Source of the DNA: Hydrogenophilales bacterium | Lineage (GTDB): Bacteria > Pseudomonadota > Gammaproteobacteria > Burkholderiales > Thiobacillaceae | Assembly: GCA_016719465.1 (NCBI GenBank) | Contig: JADJYY010000038.1 | Location: forward strand, 72,349-136,348 | Length of the DNA stretch: 64,000 nt | Direction of reading: 5' to 3' | Shown: positions 1 to 6,825 of the stretch, one piece after another | Layout: the number at the start of each line of letters is the position of its first letter | Position numbering within the stretch: the first letter of the stretch is position 1 | The notes under the pieces: model-generated | Database searches by the model: none | Seen by the model: the letters and a program-made list of their open reading frames with translations, nothing else | Told to the model about the DNA's origin: nothing | Translations under genes and position numbers: made by a program

Positions 1-1309
1 CCAGGCTGCCATCGGGCAGGTCCGGATATTCGGCCAGGCAGCCATGCAGGCAGTCGACGAAATCGGCATGCTGCAACTGGCGGGCGGCGACGTTGACGCT
101 GACCGGCAAGTCCAGCCCCGCCGCCCGCCATTCGGCCATCTGGGCCAGGGCGGCGCGGATCACCCATTCGCCGATGTCGATGATCAGATCGTCATGCTCG
201 ACCAGCGGCAGGAATTCCGCCGGCGGTATCAGGCCCCGTTCCGGATGGCGCCAGCGCAGCAGCGCCTCGGCGGCGATCACCTTGCCCACGCGCAGGTTCA
301 CCTTGGGCTGGTAATGCAGCTCCAGTTCCCGCCGGGCCAGGGCCTCGCCCAGGCGATCGCGCATCTGGCGCCGGGTGAAGGCCAACTGGTCCTGTTCGGC
401 GTCGAACAGGTGGTAGCGGTTGCGGCCCCCCTGCTTGGCCTGGTACATGGCCTGGTCCGCGTGCCGCAGCAGGGTTTCCGGATCGGCGTTGTCGAAGGGA
501 TAGACCGTGATGCCCAGGCTGGCGGTCAACCTGTGTTGGCGCCCCTCGATATCGCAGGGCACCGCGCACAGGGTCAGGATCCGGTTGGCGACCGTTTCCA
601 GTTCGTCCATGTTGGGCAGGCCGCCGACGATCACGGCGAACTCGTCACCGCCCAGGCGGGCCACGGTATCGCCCGCGCGCACCACCTGGCGCAGGCGCTG
701 GGCCACCATCAGCAGCAGACTGTTGCCCACGGCATGGCCGAAGTTGTCGTTCAGGTGCTTGAACCCGTCCAGGTCCATGAAGATCAGCGCCAGCAGTTGA
801 TTGTTGCGCTTGGCGTGCTCGCTGGCCTGGCGCAGCCGTTCCGTGAGCAGGGTGCGGTTGGGAAGCTCGGTGAGGGTGTCGAAATGGGCCAGCCGCTTCA
901 GTTGTTCATGGGCGGCGTGGAGTTTCTGGATGTCGCTGAACACGCCCACATGGCGGATCACCCGGCCGGCATCGTCCCGGATGGCGGCGATGCTGAGATG
1001 TTCGAGGTAGACCTCGCCGTCCTTGCGCCGGTCCCAGATGTCGCCCCGCCAATGGCCGGTTTCCTCGAGGGCGCGCCACATGGTCCGGTAGAACGCGGTG
1101 CCGTGGCGTCCGGATTTGAGCGCCGCGGGCCCGCGGCCGATGATTTCTTCCGGGCGGTAGCCGGTGACTTCAGTGAAGGCCCGGTTGACCGCGATGATGC
1201 GGTTGTCGGCATCGGTGACCATGACGCCGTCATGGATCGCATCGAGGATGTAGCCGGCGACTCTGGGATCGCTCAGCACTTGCAACGCTTCATTCCTGGT
1301 TTGGTGCAT
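1..1309 (-). CDS. PAS-GGDEF-EAL c-di-GMP signalling protein (C-terminus outside window)
   Basis: The reading frame opens with ATG at 1309 and runs off the left edge, giving 436 visible residues. An N-terminal PAS domain (about residues 15-130; segment VTDADNRIIAVNRAF) is followed by a GGDEF domain with an intact GGDEF signature (VARLGGDEFAVI), which predicts diguanylate cyclase activity, and then the start of an EAL domain with the EAL motif itself (AAEALLRWRHPERG), which predicts c-di-GMP phosphodiesterase activity. No membrane segment is visible, so it is probably cytosolic. The catalytic end of the EAL domain is missing, so whether both activities survive cannot be judged. It shares its PAS-PAC style with the larger protein at 31320-34229. 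Confidence 0.9.
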   Translation of the reverse strand, partial: MHQTRNEALQVLSDPRVAGYILDAIHDGVMVTDADNRIIAVNRAFTEVTGYRPEEIIGRGPAALKSGRHGTAFYRTMWRALEETGHWRGDIWDRRKDGEVYLEHLSIAAIRDDAGRVIRHVGVFSDIQKLHAAHEQLKRLAHFDTLTELPNRTLLTERLRQASEHAKRNNQLLALIFMDLDGFKHLNDNFGHAVGNSLLLMVAQRLRQVVRAGDTVARLGGDEFAVIVGGLPNMDELETVANRILTLCAVPCDIEGRQHRLTASLGITVYPFDNADPETLLRHADQAMYQAKQGGRNRYHLFDAEQDQLAFTRRQMRDRLGEALARRELELHYQPKVNLRVGKVIAAEALLRWRHPERGLIPPAEFLPLVEHDDLIIDIGEWVIRAALAQMAEWRAAGLDLPVSVNVAARQLQHADFVDCLHGCLAEYPDLPDGSL

Positions 1310-1379
1310 GCCTCATTCTCGGATTCTCATTCCTGGGGGGCGGTCGGCCGCCGGGCCGCCGGGCAAGACGCTGGTCGGC

Positions 1380-1760
1380 TCAGGGCAGGACCAGCACCCC
1401 GTCCGCCTCCACCAGGGCGCCCCGAGGCAGCGCGGCGACGCCCACGGCGGCCCGGGCCGGATAGGGCGGGCTGAAATACTGGGCCATGATCTCGTTGACC
1501 TTGGCGAAGTCACCCAGGTCGGTGAGGTACACATTGAGCTTGACCATGTCGGCCAGTCCGCCGCCGGCCGCCTCGGCCACCACCCTCAGGTTGCCGAACA
1601 CCTGGTGGATCTGCGCCTCGATGCCCGCCACCAGTTGCATGTCGGCGGGATTCAGGCCGATCTGGCCGGACAGGTAGACGGTGTCGCCGACCCTGACGGC
1701 CTGGGAATAGGTGCCGATGGCCTGGGGCGCGCCGGACGTGGCGATGATGGTTTTGTTCAT
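1380..1760 (-). CDS. ridA: RidA family reactive intermediate/imine deaminase
   Basis: A 126-residue protein of the full family length. RidA proteins hydrolyse reactive enamine/imine intermediates released by PLP enzymes such as threonine dehydratase, in the cytosol, as trimers. Visible family marks are the N-terminal SGAPQAIGTYSQAV segment, YLSGQIGLNP, and the C-terminal PARAAVGVAALPRGALVE block, whose Arg corresponds to the substrate-carboxylate-binding Arg of the family and whose Glu lies near the active site. It stands alone between the c-di-GMP gene (71 bp away, same strand) and the tRNA gene. Identification as RidA family is firm; the exact physiological substrate is inferred. Confidence 0.93.
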   Translation of the reverse strand: MNKTIIATSGAPQAIGTYSQAVRVGDTVYLSGQIGLNPADMQLVAGIEAQIHQVFGNLRVVAEAAGGGLADMVKLNVYLTDLGDFAKVNEIMAQYFSPPYPARAAVGVAALPRGALVEADGVLVLP

Positions 1761-1914
1761 GGGGACTCCGGAGTCGTTCGGGGGGGAATAATCGCGCGCC
1801 GTAGCCTACAACAATTGCCCCGATTCGTGCCCGTCGCATACGCGCCATCCGCCGCCCGGTTTACAATGCGCCCCCAATCCGGCGGCATGCGTTCAAGCCG
1901 CCGCCGACACCCCG

Positions 1915-2002
1915 GGAAGCGTGGCCGAGCGGTTTAAGGCACCGGTCTTGAAAACCGGCGATGGGCAACCATCCGTGAGTTCGAATCTCACCGCTTCCGC
2001 CA
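1915..2002 (+). tRNA. tRNA-Ser (anticodon UGA)
   Basis: An 88-nt cloverleaf can be folded: acceptor arms GGAAGCG (1915-1921) and CGCTTCC (1992-1998), anticodon stem CCGGT/ACCGG with loop CTTGAAA giving anticodon TGA at 1949-1951, a long variable arm (GATGGGCAACCATC) as expected for tRNA-Ser, the T-loop TTCGAAT, and an encoded CCA at 2000-2002. The hicAB-type module starts only 30 bp beyond its 3' end; tRNA 3' ends are common integration sites, but no att duplication was noticed. Confidence 0.97.
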
Positions 2003-2031
2003 ATTAGAACAGCTGAACCCTGGGCCGATTG

Positions 2032-2367
2032 TTAAGCCCTTGTTGCCTCCCGGATGGCCTCCGCCGCCCATTGGTTCAGGCTCATTCCGTGCGCCGCCGC
2101 CGCGATGGCCGCCGCCTGATGGGTCTCCGGGCCGATCCGGAGCACGAACTTCCCGGAAAAAGTCTTGCGCGGGTCCACGCCATCCTCGGCGCAGGCTTCC
2201 AGGAATACCTTGAGGGAGATTTCCCCCTCGCGTTGCAATCCCTCCACGTCCCTGGCGTAGAAATCCGCGCCGCCGTTCAGGCCCAGGAACTCGCCCCGAA
2301 ACATCTGGATTTCCGGGTCGTAGTTGATGACGGCCTGATAGCCGTTGATGGTCATGACATTGTTCAT
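2032..2367 (-). CDS. hicB: HicB family antitoxin
   Basis: ATG at 2367, preceded by GGAG, gives 111 residues (MNNVMTINGYQAVINYDPE...). The order is typical of HicB: an N-terminal partial RNase-H-like fold that neutralises the toxin (GYQAVINYDPEIQMFRGEFLGLNGGADFYA), then a C-terminal ribbon-helix-helix/Arc-like DNA-binding segment (FVLRIGPETHQAAAIAAAAHGMSLNQWAAEAI) for autoregulation. Its start overlaps the end of the hicA remnant by ATGA, the usual toxin-first hicAB arrangement. The antitoxin looks intact while the toxin frame is broken, so the module may be an orphan antitoxin. A longer start at 2394 is possible but lacks support. Confidence 0.88.
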   Translation of the reverse strand: MNNVMTINGYQAVINYDPEIQMFRGEFLGLNGGADFYARDVEGLQREGEISLKVFLEACAEDGVDPRKTFSGKFVLRIGPETHQAAAIAAAAHGMSLNQWAAEAIREATRA

Positions 2368-2620
2368 GGCTTCACTCCGTTCTCTTCCAGCCACTTGCGG
2401 ATGGATTCCACCGCCCCCTTGTCCGTGGTCGGCTCGGGGTGCGGGCGATGGAACACCCGCCTGTCGTTGAACAATCGCACCAGCACGCGCGACCCTTCCC
2501 GTTCCGCTACCTGACCGCCCAGTTCGATGAAAAGAGCCCCCCAGGGGGGGAAGGGGGAAACCGGGCCGACACGAGGCGGCCGAGGATCAACTCCAGGGTT
2601 TTCGCGTGCTTGCGCTTCAT
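2364..2620 (-). pseudogene. hicA: hicA toxin gene, frameshifted
   Basis: From ATG at 2620 the frame starts as HicA (MKRKHAKTLELILGRLVSAR) but enters a run of C and G (about 2537-2557) and stops soon after. In the shifted frame the rest of HicA reads cleanly: LFIELGGQVAEREGSRVLV, then the family's FHRPHPEPTTDKGAVESIRKWL block, ending on TGA overlapping the hicB start. HicA is a small double-stranded-RNA-binding-domain mRNA interferase; the catalytic His normally lies in the short segment that is replaced here. A frame change within a 7-G run could be real decay or a sequencing error. The G/C tract resembles the dispersed repeat also seen at 52857 and 61993. Confidence 0.75.
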
Positions 2621-2626
2621 GAATAA

Positions 2627-2654
2627 ACAGTATCAGAAATTAGTATCATGTCAA
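2627..2654 (-). promoter_or_regulatory. Predicted hicAB promoter with repeated operator
   Basis: On the minus strand TTGACA (2654-2649) and TACTGT (2632-2627) are separated by 16 bp, immediately upstream of the hicA start at 2620. The spacer and -10 hold two direct copies of TGATACT (2648-2642 and 2635-2629) 13 bp apart, a plausible HicB operator because HicB represses its own operon. Predicted by eye only. Confidence 0.55.
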
Positions 2655-2685
2655 TGTGAAGCTTCGTGCTGATCGCGCACCATGA

Positions 2686-2712
2686 AAAAACGCGGGTCAT
2701 GCCCGCGTTTTT
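2686..2712. terminator. Bidirectional rho-independent terminator
   Basis: An inverted repeat of AAAAAACGCGGG and CCCGCGTTTTTT around a short loop TCATG lies between the hicAB promoter and the cytochrome c gene. It has a T run on either strand, so it can terminate the minus-strand cytochrome gene that ends at 2732. Confidence 0.8.
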
Positions 2713-2731
2713 TCGCCGTTCGGTCCGTGGC

Positions 2732-3035
2732 TCAGTGGGTCAGGATCCACTTGGCCAGGGCGGCCGAGTCAGCCTGAGCCTTGGGTTGGGGCGGCATCGG
2801 GATCTTGCCGTATTTGCCTTTGCTGCCCCTTGACGATGGTGTCGGCCAGCATCTTCTCGGCGTCCTTCTGGCCCTTGTTCTTCGCGGCCACATCCTTCCA
2901 GGAGGGTCCCATCATTTTCTTGTCCGGGGCATGGCAGGTATTGCACTTGTTCTTGGTGGCGAGTTCCGCGCTGGCGAGGGCGGCGCCGGAAATGGCCAGG
3001 GAGGCGGAGAGGGCGAGGGTGATCAGGGCTTTCAT
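2732..3035 (-). pseudogene. Class I cytochrome c (c551/c8 type), frameshifted
   Basis: The frame from ATG 3035 encodes a signal peptide (MKALITLALSASLAISGAALA), then a haem c site CNTCH and MMGPSWKDVAAKN, typical of small periplasmic electron carriers. At the C-run 2826-2829 (GGGG on the coding strand) the frame drifts and ends early at 2769. Removing one G restores the rest of the family: KGKYGKIPMPPQ, with the axial Met ligand, and a terminal ALAKWILTH helix ending at 2732. The intact protein would be about 100 residues. Single-base gain in a homopolymer means either a very recent inactivation or a sequencing error; an intact donor to a terminal oxidase or nitrite reductase is the likely ancestral role. 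Confidence 0.8.
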
Positions 3036-3091
3036 GGTCTTCCTTCCGTTGTGGGGGTTGAACGAATCGTATGTTAGCAGGCGCTGATCCG

Positions 3092-3109
3092 ATAATGACC
3101 AAGGTCAAT
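3092..3109 (-). promoter_or_regulatory. Possible FNR/Dnr-type binding site upstream of cytochrome c
   Basis: Between murI and the cytochrome gene, the minus strand reads TTGACCTTGGTCAT, an inverted repeat TGACC-TT-GGTCA close to the TTGAC-N4-GTCAA pattern bound by Crp/Fnr-family regulators of anaerobic respiration. It lies about 57-75 bp before the cytochrome start. Tentative; no footprint or partner site is available. Confidence 0.35.
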
Positions 3110-3119
3110 CGGGCGCCGC

Positions 3120-3932
3120 CTACCACTGCACCACGTGCACGTTGGACAGGCTGCGGCCGAGGAAACGCTCGCCGATGGTCTGGAAGCGCAGGGGTACGTC
3201 GGTGACCCAGAAGTGGTATTCCGGCGGCAATCGGTCCGGGTTGCTCAGGTTGAGCTTCTGCAGCAGGGCGGCGGTTTGCTCGGCCATGGCATCGGCGGAA
3301 TCCACCAGCGCCACGCCGGGACCCGCGACCTCCTGCAGCAGGGGTTTCAACAGGGGGTAGTGGGTGCAGCCCAGCACCAGGCTGTCCACCTGCTCGGCCA
3401 GCACGGGTTTCAGGTATTCCTGGGCGGTGAGACGGGTGACGGCATGGTCCAGCCAGCCTTCCTCCACCAGGGGCACGAACAGCGGGCAGGCCTGGGACGT
3501 GAGCCGGGCCTCCGGTTCGATGGCGTGGATGGCCCGGGCGTAGGCGTTGCTGTTGATGGTGGTGGGCGTGCCGATGACGCCGATGCGGCGGGTCTTGCTG
3601 GCGGCCAGGGCGGACAGGGCGCCGGCCTCGATGACGTCCAGCACCGGGGTGGGGGACAAGTCGCGCACCAGTTGGGCGGCCACGGCGGCCATGGTATTGC
3701 AGGCGATGATCAGCAGTTTCACCCGCTTTTCCAGCAGGAACTCGGCGATCTGGGTGGTGTAATGGGAGATGGTCTGCACCGACTTGATGCCGTAGGGCAC
3801 CCGGGCGGTGTCGCCGAAGTAATGGATGGATTCGAAGGGCAGCCGCTCCATGAGGGCGCGCACCACGGTCAGGCCGCCGACGCCGGAATCGAAAACGCCG
3901 ATGGGGCCGCGGGGATTGAGATGCTCGCTCAT
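3120..3932 (-). CDS. murI: Glutamate racemase
   Basis: Interconverts L- and D-glutamate for peptidoglycan. ATG at 3932 (MSEHLNPRGPIGVFDSGVGG) gives 270 residues, the normal size; the frame continues upstream to 3971 but the family start and the ATGA overlap with queG favour 3932. Both catalytic cysteines are present in their motifs, IACNTMAA in the N-terminal half and GCTHYPLL in the C-terminal half, with the DSGVGG substrate loop. It is translationally coupled to queG (4-bp overlap), forming a queG-murI unit. Cytosolic. Confidence 0.96.
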   Translation of the reverse strand: MSEHLNPRGPIGVFDSGVGGLTVVRALMERLPFESIHYFGDTARVPYGIKSVQTISHYTTQIAEFLLEKRVKLLIIACNTMAAVAAQLVRDLSPTPVLDVIEAGALSALAASKTRRIGVIGTPTTINSNAYARAIHAIEPEARLTSQACPLFVPLVEEGWLDHAVTRLTAQEYLKPVLAEQVDSLVLGCTHYPLLKPLLQEVAGPGVALVDSADAMAEQTAALLQKLNLSNPDRLPPEYHFWVTDVPLRFQTIGERFLGRSLSNVHVVQW

Positions 3933-5005
3933 GGTGGGGGAGGGCCGTTGGCCTGCCGGGAAAGCGCCCATTGTAAATGCTCCCGCACCAGGGCCGAGGG
4001 GTGATCGGATCTGGCCCGCAAGGCGGCGATGATTGCGCGGGAAGGCGGGGCGTTGCCCATGGCCACGGCCAGATTGCGCAGCCAGCGTTCATGGCCGATG
4101 CGGCGGATGGGGGAGCCTTCCAGCCGCGTCAGGAATTCCTGTTCGCTCCAGGCGAACAGGGCCGTCAGCTCCGCCCGGTCCAGACCGTGCCTGGGCTGGA
4201 AATCGGCCAGGCCGCCGAGCTGGGCGAAGCGGTTCCAGGGGCAGGCCAGTTGACAGTCGTCGCAACCGTAGATGCGGTTGCCCATGAGCGGGCGCAGGTC
4301 CGGGGGGATGCCGCCGGCGTGCTCGATGGTGAGGTAGGAGATGCAGCGTCTGGCGTCCAGCAGGTGGGGCGCCAGGATAGCCCGGGTCGGGCAGATGTCC
4401 AGGCAGGCCTGGCAGCTGCCGCAATGTTCCGCGACGGGCGGGTCGGGGGCGAAGGGCAGGTCGGTGTACAACTCCCCGAGGAAGAACCAGGAACCCTCGC
4501 GGGTCAGGGTCAGGGTGTGCTTGCCTTCCCAGCCCAGCCCGGCCCGGCGGGCCAATTCCACTTCCATGACCGGCGCGCTGTCGGCGAACGGCCGGTAGGC
4601 GCAAGGCCCCACCGCCGCCGCGATGCGCGCTCCCAGGCTGCCCAGGCGGTTGCGCATCAGCTTGTGGTAGTCCCGCCCGAGGGCGTAGCGGGAGATGTAG
4701 GCCCGTTCGGGATCGGCCAGGTTGGCCTGGGGGTCGGCGGCCCGGGGCAGGTAATCCAGGCGGGCGGAAATGACGCTGGCCGTGCCGGGCACCAGTTGCT
4801 CCGGCCGGGCGCGGCTGGATCCGTGTCGCGCCATATAATCCATGTCGCCGTGATAACCCGACGCCAGCCAGTCCATGAGTCGCTGTTCCGCGCCACCCGG
4901 ATCGACGGGGGCGAAGCCCACCGCCGAGAAGCCAAGCTCCCGCCCCCATTCCCGGATGGCGGGCTTCAGGGCTTCCAGCGCGGCGGGGTCGCGATGCGGG
5001 GACAT
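3929..5005 (-). CDS. queG: Epoxyqueuosine reductase
   Basis: A 358-residue cobalamin- and iron-sulfur-dependent enzyme that performs the last step of queuosine formation in tRNA, reducing epoxyqueuosine. It shows the two clustered [4Fe-4S] motifs CGSCQACLDICP and CDDCQLACPWN in the C-terminal half and the conserved GYHGDMDYMARH segment near residue 50, with a short HEAT-like tail after the second cluster. It overlaps murI by 4 bp and is divergent from tsaE with only 14 bp between the starts, so promoters of the two units must overlap coding sequence. Confidence 0.95.
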   Translation of the reverse strand: MSPHRDPAALEALKPAIREWGRELGFSAVGFAPVDPGGAEQRLMDWLASGYHGDMDYMARHGSSRARPEQLVPGTASVISARLDYLPRAADPQANLADPERAYISRYALGRDYHKLMRNRLGSLGARIAAAVGPCAYRPFADSAPVMEVELARRAGLGWEGKHTLTLTREGSWFFLGELYTDLPFAPDPPVAEHCGSCQACLDICPTRAILAPHLLDARRCISYLTIEHAGGIPPDLRPLMGNRIYGCDDCQLACPWNRFAQLGGLADFQPRHGLDRAELTALFAWSEQEFLTRLEGSPIRRIGHERWLRNLAVAMGNAPPSRAIIAALRARSDHPSALVREHLQWALSRQANGPPPP

Positions 5006-5019
5006 GGCGGGATGATAGC

Positions 5020-5493
5020 GTGAGCGAAATCCTCTTCCTCGATCTGCCGGACGAGGCCGCCACCCTGGCCCTGGGCGCGTGCCTGGGCCGGGCGCTGGCG
5101 CCCGGCCTGACGATCTGGCTGCGCGGCGACCTGGGCGCGGGGAAAACCACCCTGACCCGGGGCCTGTTGCGGGAACTGGGTTTTTCCGGCCGGGTCAAGA
5201 GTCCGACCTATACTTTGGTTGAACTTTATAGTTTTACGAGGTTTAATCTCTATCACTTTGATTTGTATCGCTTTGCCGATCCGGATGAATGGGAAGACGC
5301 GGGCTTCCGCGAATACTTCAATCCGGCCAGCGTGTGCCTGGTGGAATGGCCGGACAAGGCTGGCGGCTTGTTGCCCGCGCCGGATATGGTGGTGGGGCTG
5401 GATTTTCGGGATGACGGACGCGGTGTCCGCATCGCGGGATTGACGGAGGCGGGCTGGGCATGCATCGCGCGGTTGAAATCTTCCTTGGCCTGA
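5020..5493 (+). CDS. tsaE: tRNA threonylcarbamoyladenosine biosynthesis ATPase
   Basis: Starts with GTG at 5020 and encodes 157 residues. TsaE is the ATPase that resets the TsaB-TsaD complex that makes t6A37 in ANN-decoding tRNAs. The Walker A motif GDLGAGKTTL sits around residue 40, followed by the conserved SPTYTLVELY and LYRFADPDEW blocks. A patch at about 5208-5272 within this GC-rich gene is strikingly AT-rich, using codons rare in its neighbours while encoding conserved residues, and contains a promoter-like sequence. The end of tsaE overlaps amiC by 34 bp, an arrangement common in proteobacteria. Confidence 0.95.
   Translation: MSEILFLDLPDEAATLALGACLGRALAPGLTIWLRGDLGAGKTTLTRGLLRELGFSGRVKSPTYTLVELYSFTRFNLYHFDLYRFADPDEWEDAGFREYFNPASVCLVEWPDKAGGLLPAPDMVVGLDFRDDGRGVRIAGLTEAGWACIARLKSSLA
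5219..5247 (+). promoter_or_regulatory. Possible internal promoter for amiC inside tsaE
   Basis: TTGAAC (5219-5224), a 17-bp spacer and TTTAAT (5242-5247) lie in the AT-rich patch of tsaE, about 210 bp before the amiC start. The match is fair and the AT content contrasts with the flanks, so it may drive amiC separately. Sequence inspection only. Confidence 0.4.
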
Positions 5494-6752
5494 TGATCGG
5501 CTTCGCCCTGCTGGCGGCCGGCCTGGCTCAGGCCGCCGGCGTCAAGGCCGTCCGCCTCTGGCCGTCGCCGGAGTACAGCCGCATCGCCATCGAGCTGGAC
5601 GAAGCCGTCACCTACAAGCAGTTCAACCTGAAGAATCCGGAACGCATCGTGCTGGATCTGGAGGGCGTGGAGCCGGATGCGGCGCTGGCGGAACTGGCCG
5701 CCAAGGTGTCGCCCCAGGATGTCTACATCACCACCATTCGGGTGGCGCGCAACCGGCCCGGGGTCACGCGCCTGGTGGTGGAACTCAAGGCCGAGGCGCG
5801 CCCCCAGGTGTTCATGCTCAAGCCCATGGGAGACTATGGCCACCGCCTGGTCATGGACTTGTACCCGGCGGCTCCGGAGACCATCGAAAGCCAGGTCGAG
5901 AACGCCATCGAGCGGGCCGGGCGCGGCGGGGATGGCGTCGCTCCCATGGACAAGCCACTTGCCCCTGCGGGTGAAAAAGCCGTCAGGGAAGCCAAGGCGG
6001 ACAAGTCGGCCCCGATCGTCAAGCCGGAGTACGTCCGCCTGATCACCATCGCCATCGACGCCGGTCACGGCGGCGAGGATCCGGGTGCCAGGGGGGCCAG
6101 CGGTTCCAGGGAGAAGGACATCACCCTGTCCATCGCGCGCCGGCTCAAAGGCATGATCGACAAGATGGAGAACATGCGGGCTTACCTGACGCGGGACGGG
6201 GATTACTTCATTCCCCTGCACGAGCGGGTGAACCGGGCGCGCAAGGCCCAGGCCGACCTGTTCGTGTCGGTCCACGCCGATGCCTTCATCAAGCCCCACG
6301 CGCGCGGTTCCTCGGTATTCGCCCTGTCGGAGAAGGGCGCCACCTCCGCCGCCGCGAAATGGCTGGCCAAGCGCGAGAACGACGCCGACCTGATCGGCGG
6401 CGTCAATATCGCGGTGAAGGATGTCTACCTGAAACAGACTCTGCTCGACCTGTCCCAGACCGCCCAGATCGCCGACAGCATCAAGGTTGGCAAGGCGGTG
6501 CTGGAAGAACTCGGCGGCGTCAACCAGTTGCACAAGCCCCACGTGGAACAGGCCGGCTTCGCCGTGCTGAAGGCGCCGGATATCCCTTCCATCCTGGTGG
6601 AGACCGCGTTCATCTCCAATCCGGAGGAGGAGAAACGTCTCAATGACGAGGACTACCAGGACAAGATGGCTGTTGCCATCGTCAACGGCATCAAGCGTTA
6701 TTTCGAGCGGCACCCGCCACTGGCCCGCAACAAGCTGGCGCAAAACTTCTGA
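5460..6752 (+). CDS. amiC: N-acetylmuramoyl-L-alanine amidase, AmiC type
   Basis: A 430-residue periplasmic zinc amidase that splits daughter-cell peptidoglycan at division. A signal sequence (residues 1-25, FALLAAGLAQA) precedes an AMIN domain (about 28-135), which targets amidases to the septum, a variable linker, and the Amidase_3 catalytic domain (about 195-420). Zinc ligands and catalytic residues can be recognised in DAGHGGEDPGA, SVHADAF and VETAFISN. A roughly 40-residue insertion in the catalytic domain (TSAAAKWLAKRENDADLIGG region) is the regulatory helix known in AmiA/B/C enzymes that need EnvC/NlpD activators. It overlaps tsaE. Confidence 0.95.
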   Translation: MHRAVEIFLGLMIGFALLAAGLAQAAGVKAVRLWPSPEYSRIAIELDEAVTYKQFNLKNPERIVLDLEGVEPDAALAELAAKVSPQDVYITTIRVARNRPGVTRLVVELKAEARPQVFMLKPMGDYGHRLVMDLYPAAPETIESQVENAIERAGRGGDGVAPMDKPLAPAGEKAVREAKADKSAPIVKPEYVRLITIAIDAGHGGEDPGARGASGSREKDITLSIARRLKGMIDKMENMRAYLTRDGDYFIPLHERVNRARKAQADLFVSVHADAFIKPHARGSSVFALSEKGATSAAAKWLAKRENDADLIGGVNIAVKDVYLKQTLLDLSQTAQIADSIKVGKAVLEELGGVNQLHKPHVEQAGFAVLKAPDIPSILVETAFISNPEEEKRLNDEDYQDKMAVAIVNGIKRYFERHPPLARNKLAQNF

Positions 6753-6825
6753 CCGCCCGCGCCACTTTTTGGCGCTGTCGGGAAGCCTCCGTTAACATCC
6801 AGGATCCGTATCACTCCTGCGTGAC

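Noticed and set aside
1915..2654. Genomic island integrated at tRNA-Ser
   Set aside because: A toxin-antitoxin module lies next to the tRNA, but there is no integrase and no repeat of the tRNA 3' end was noticed.
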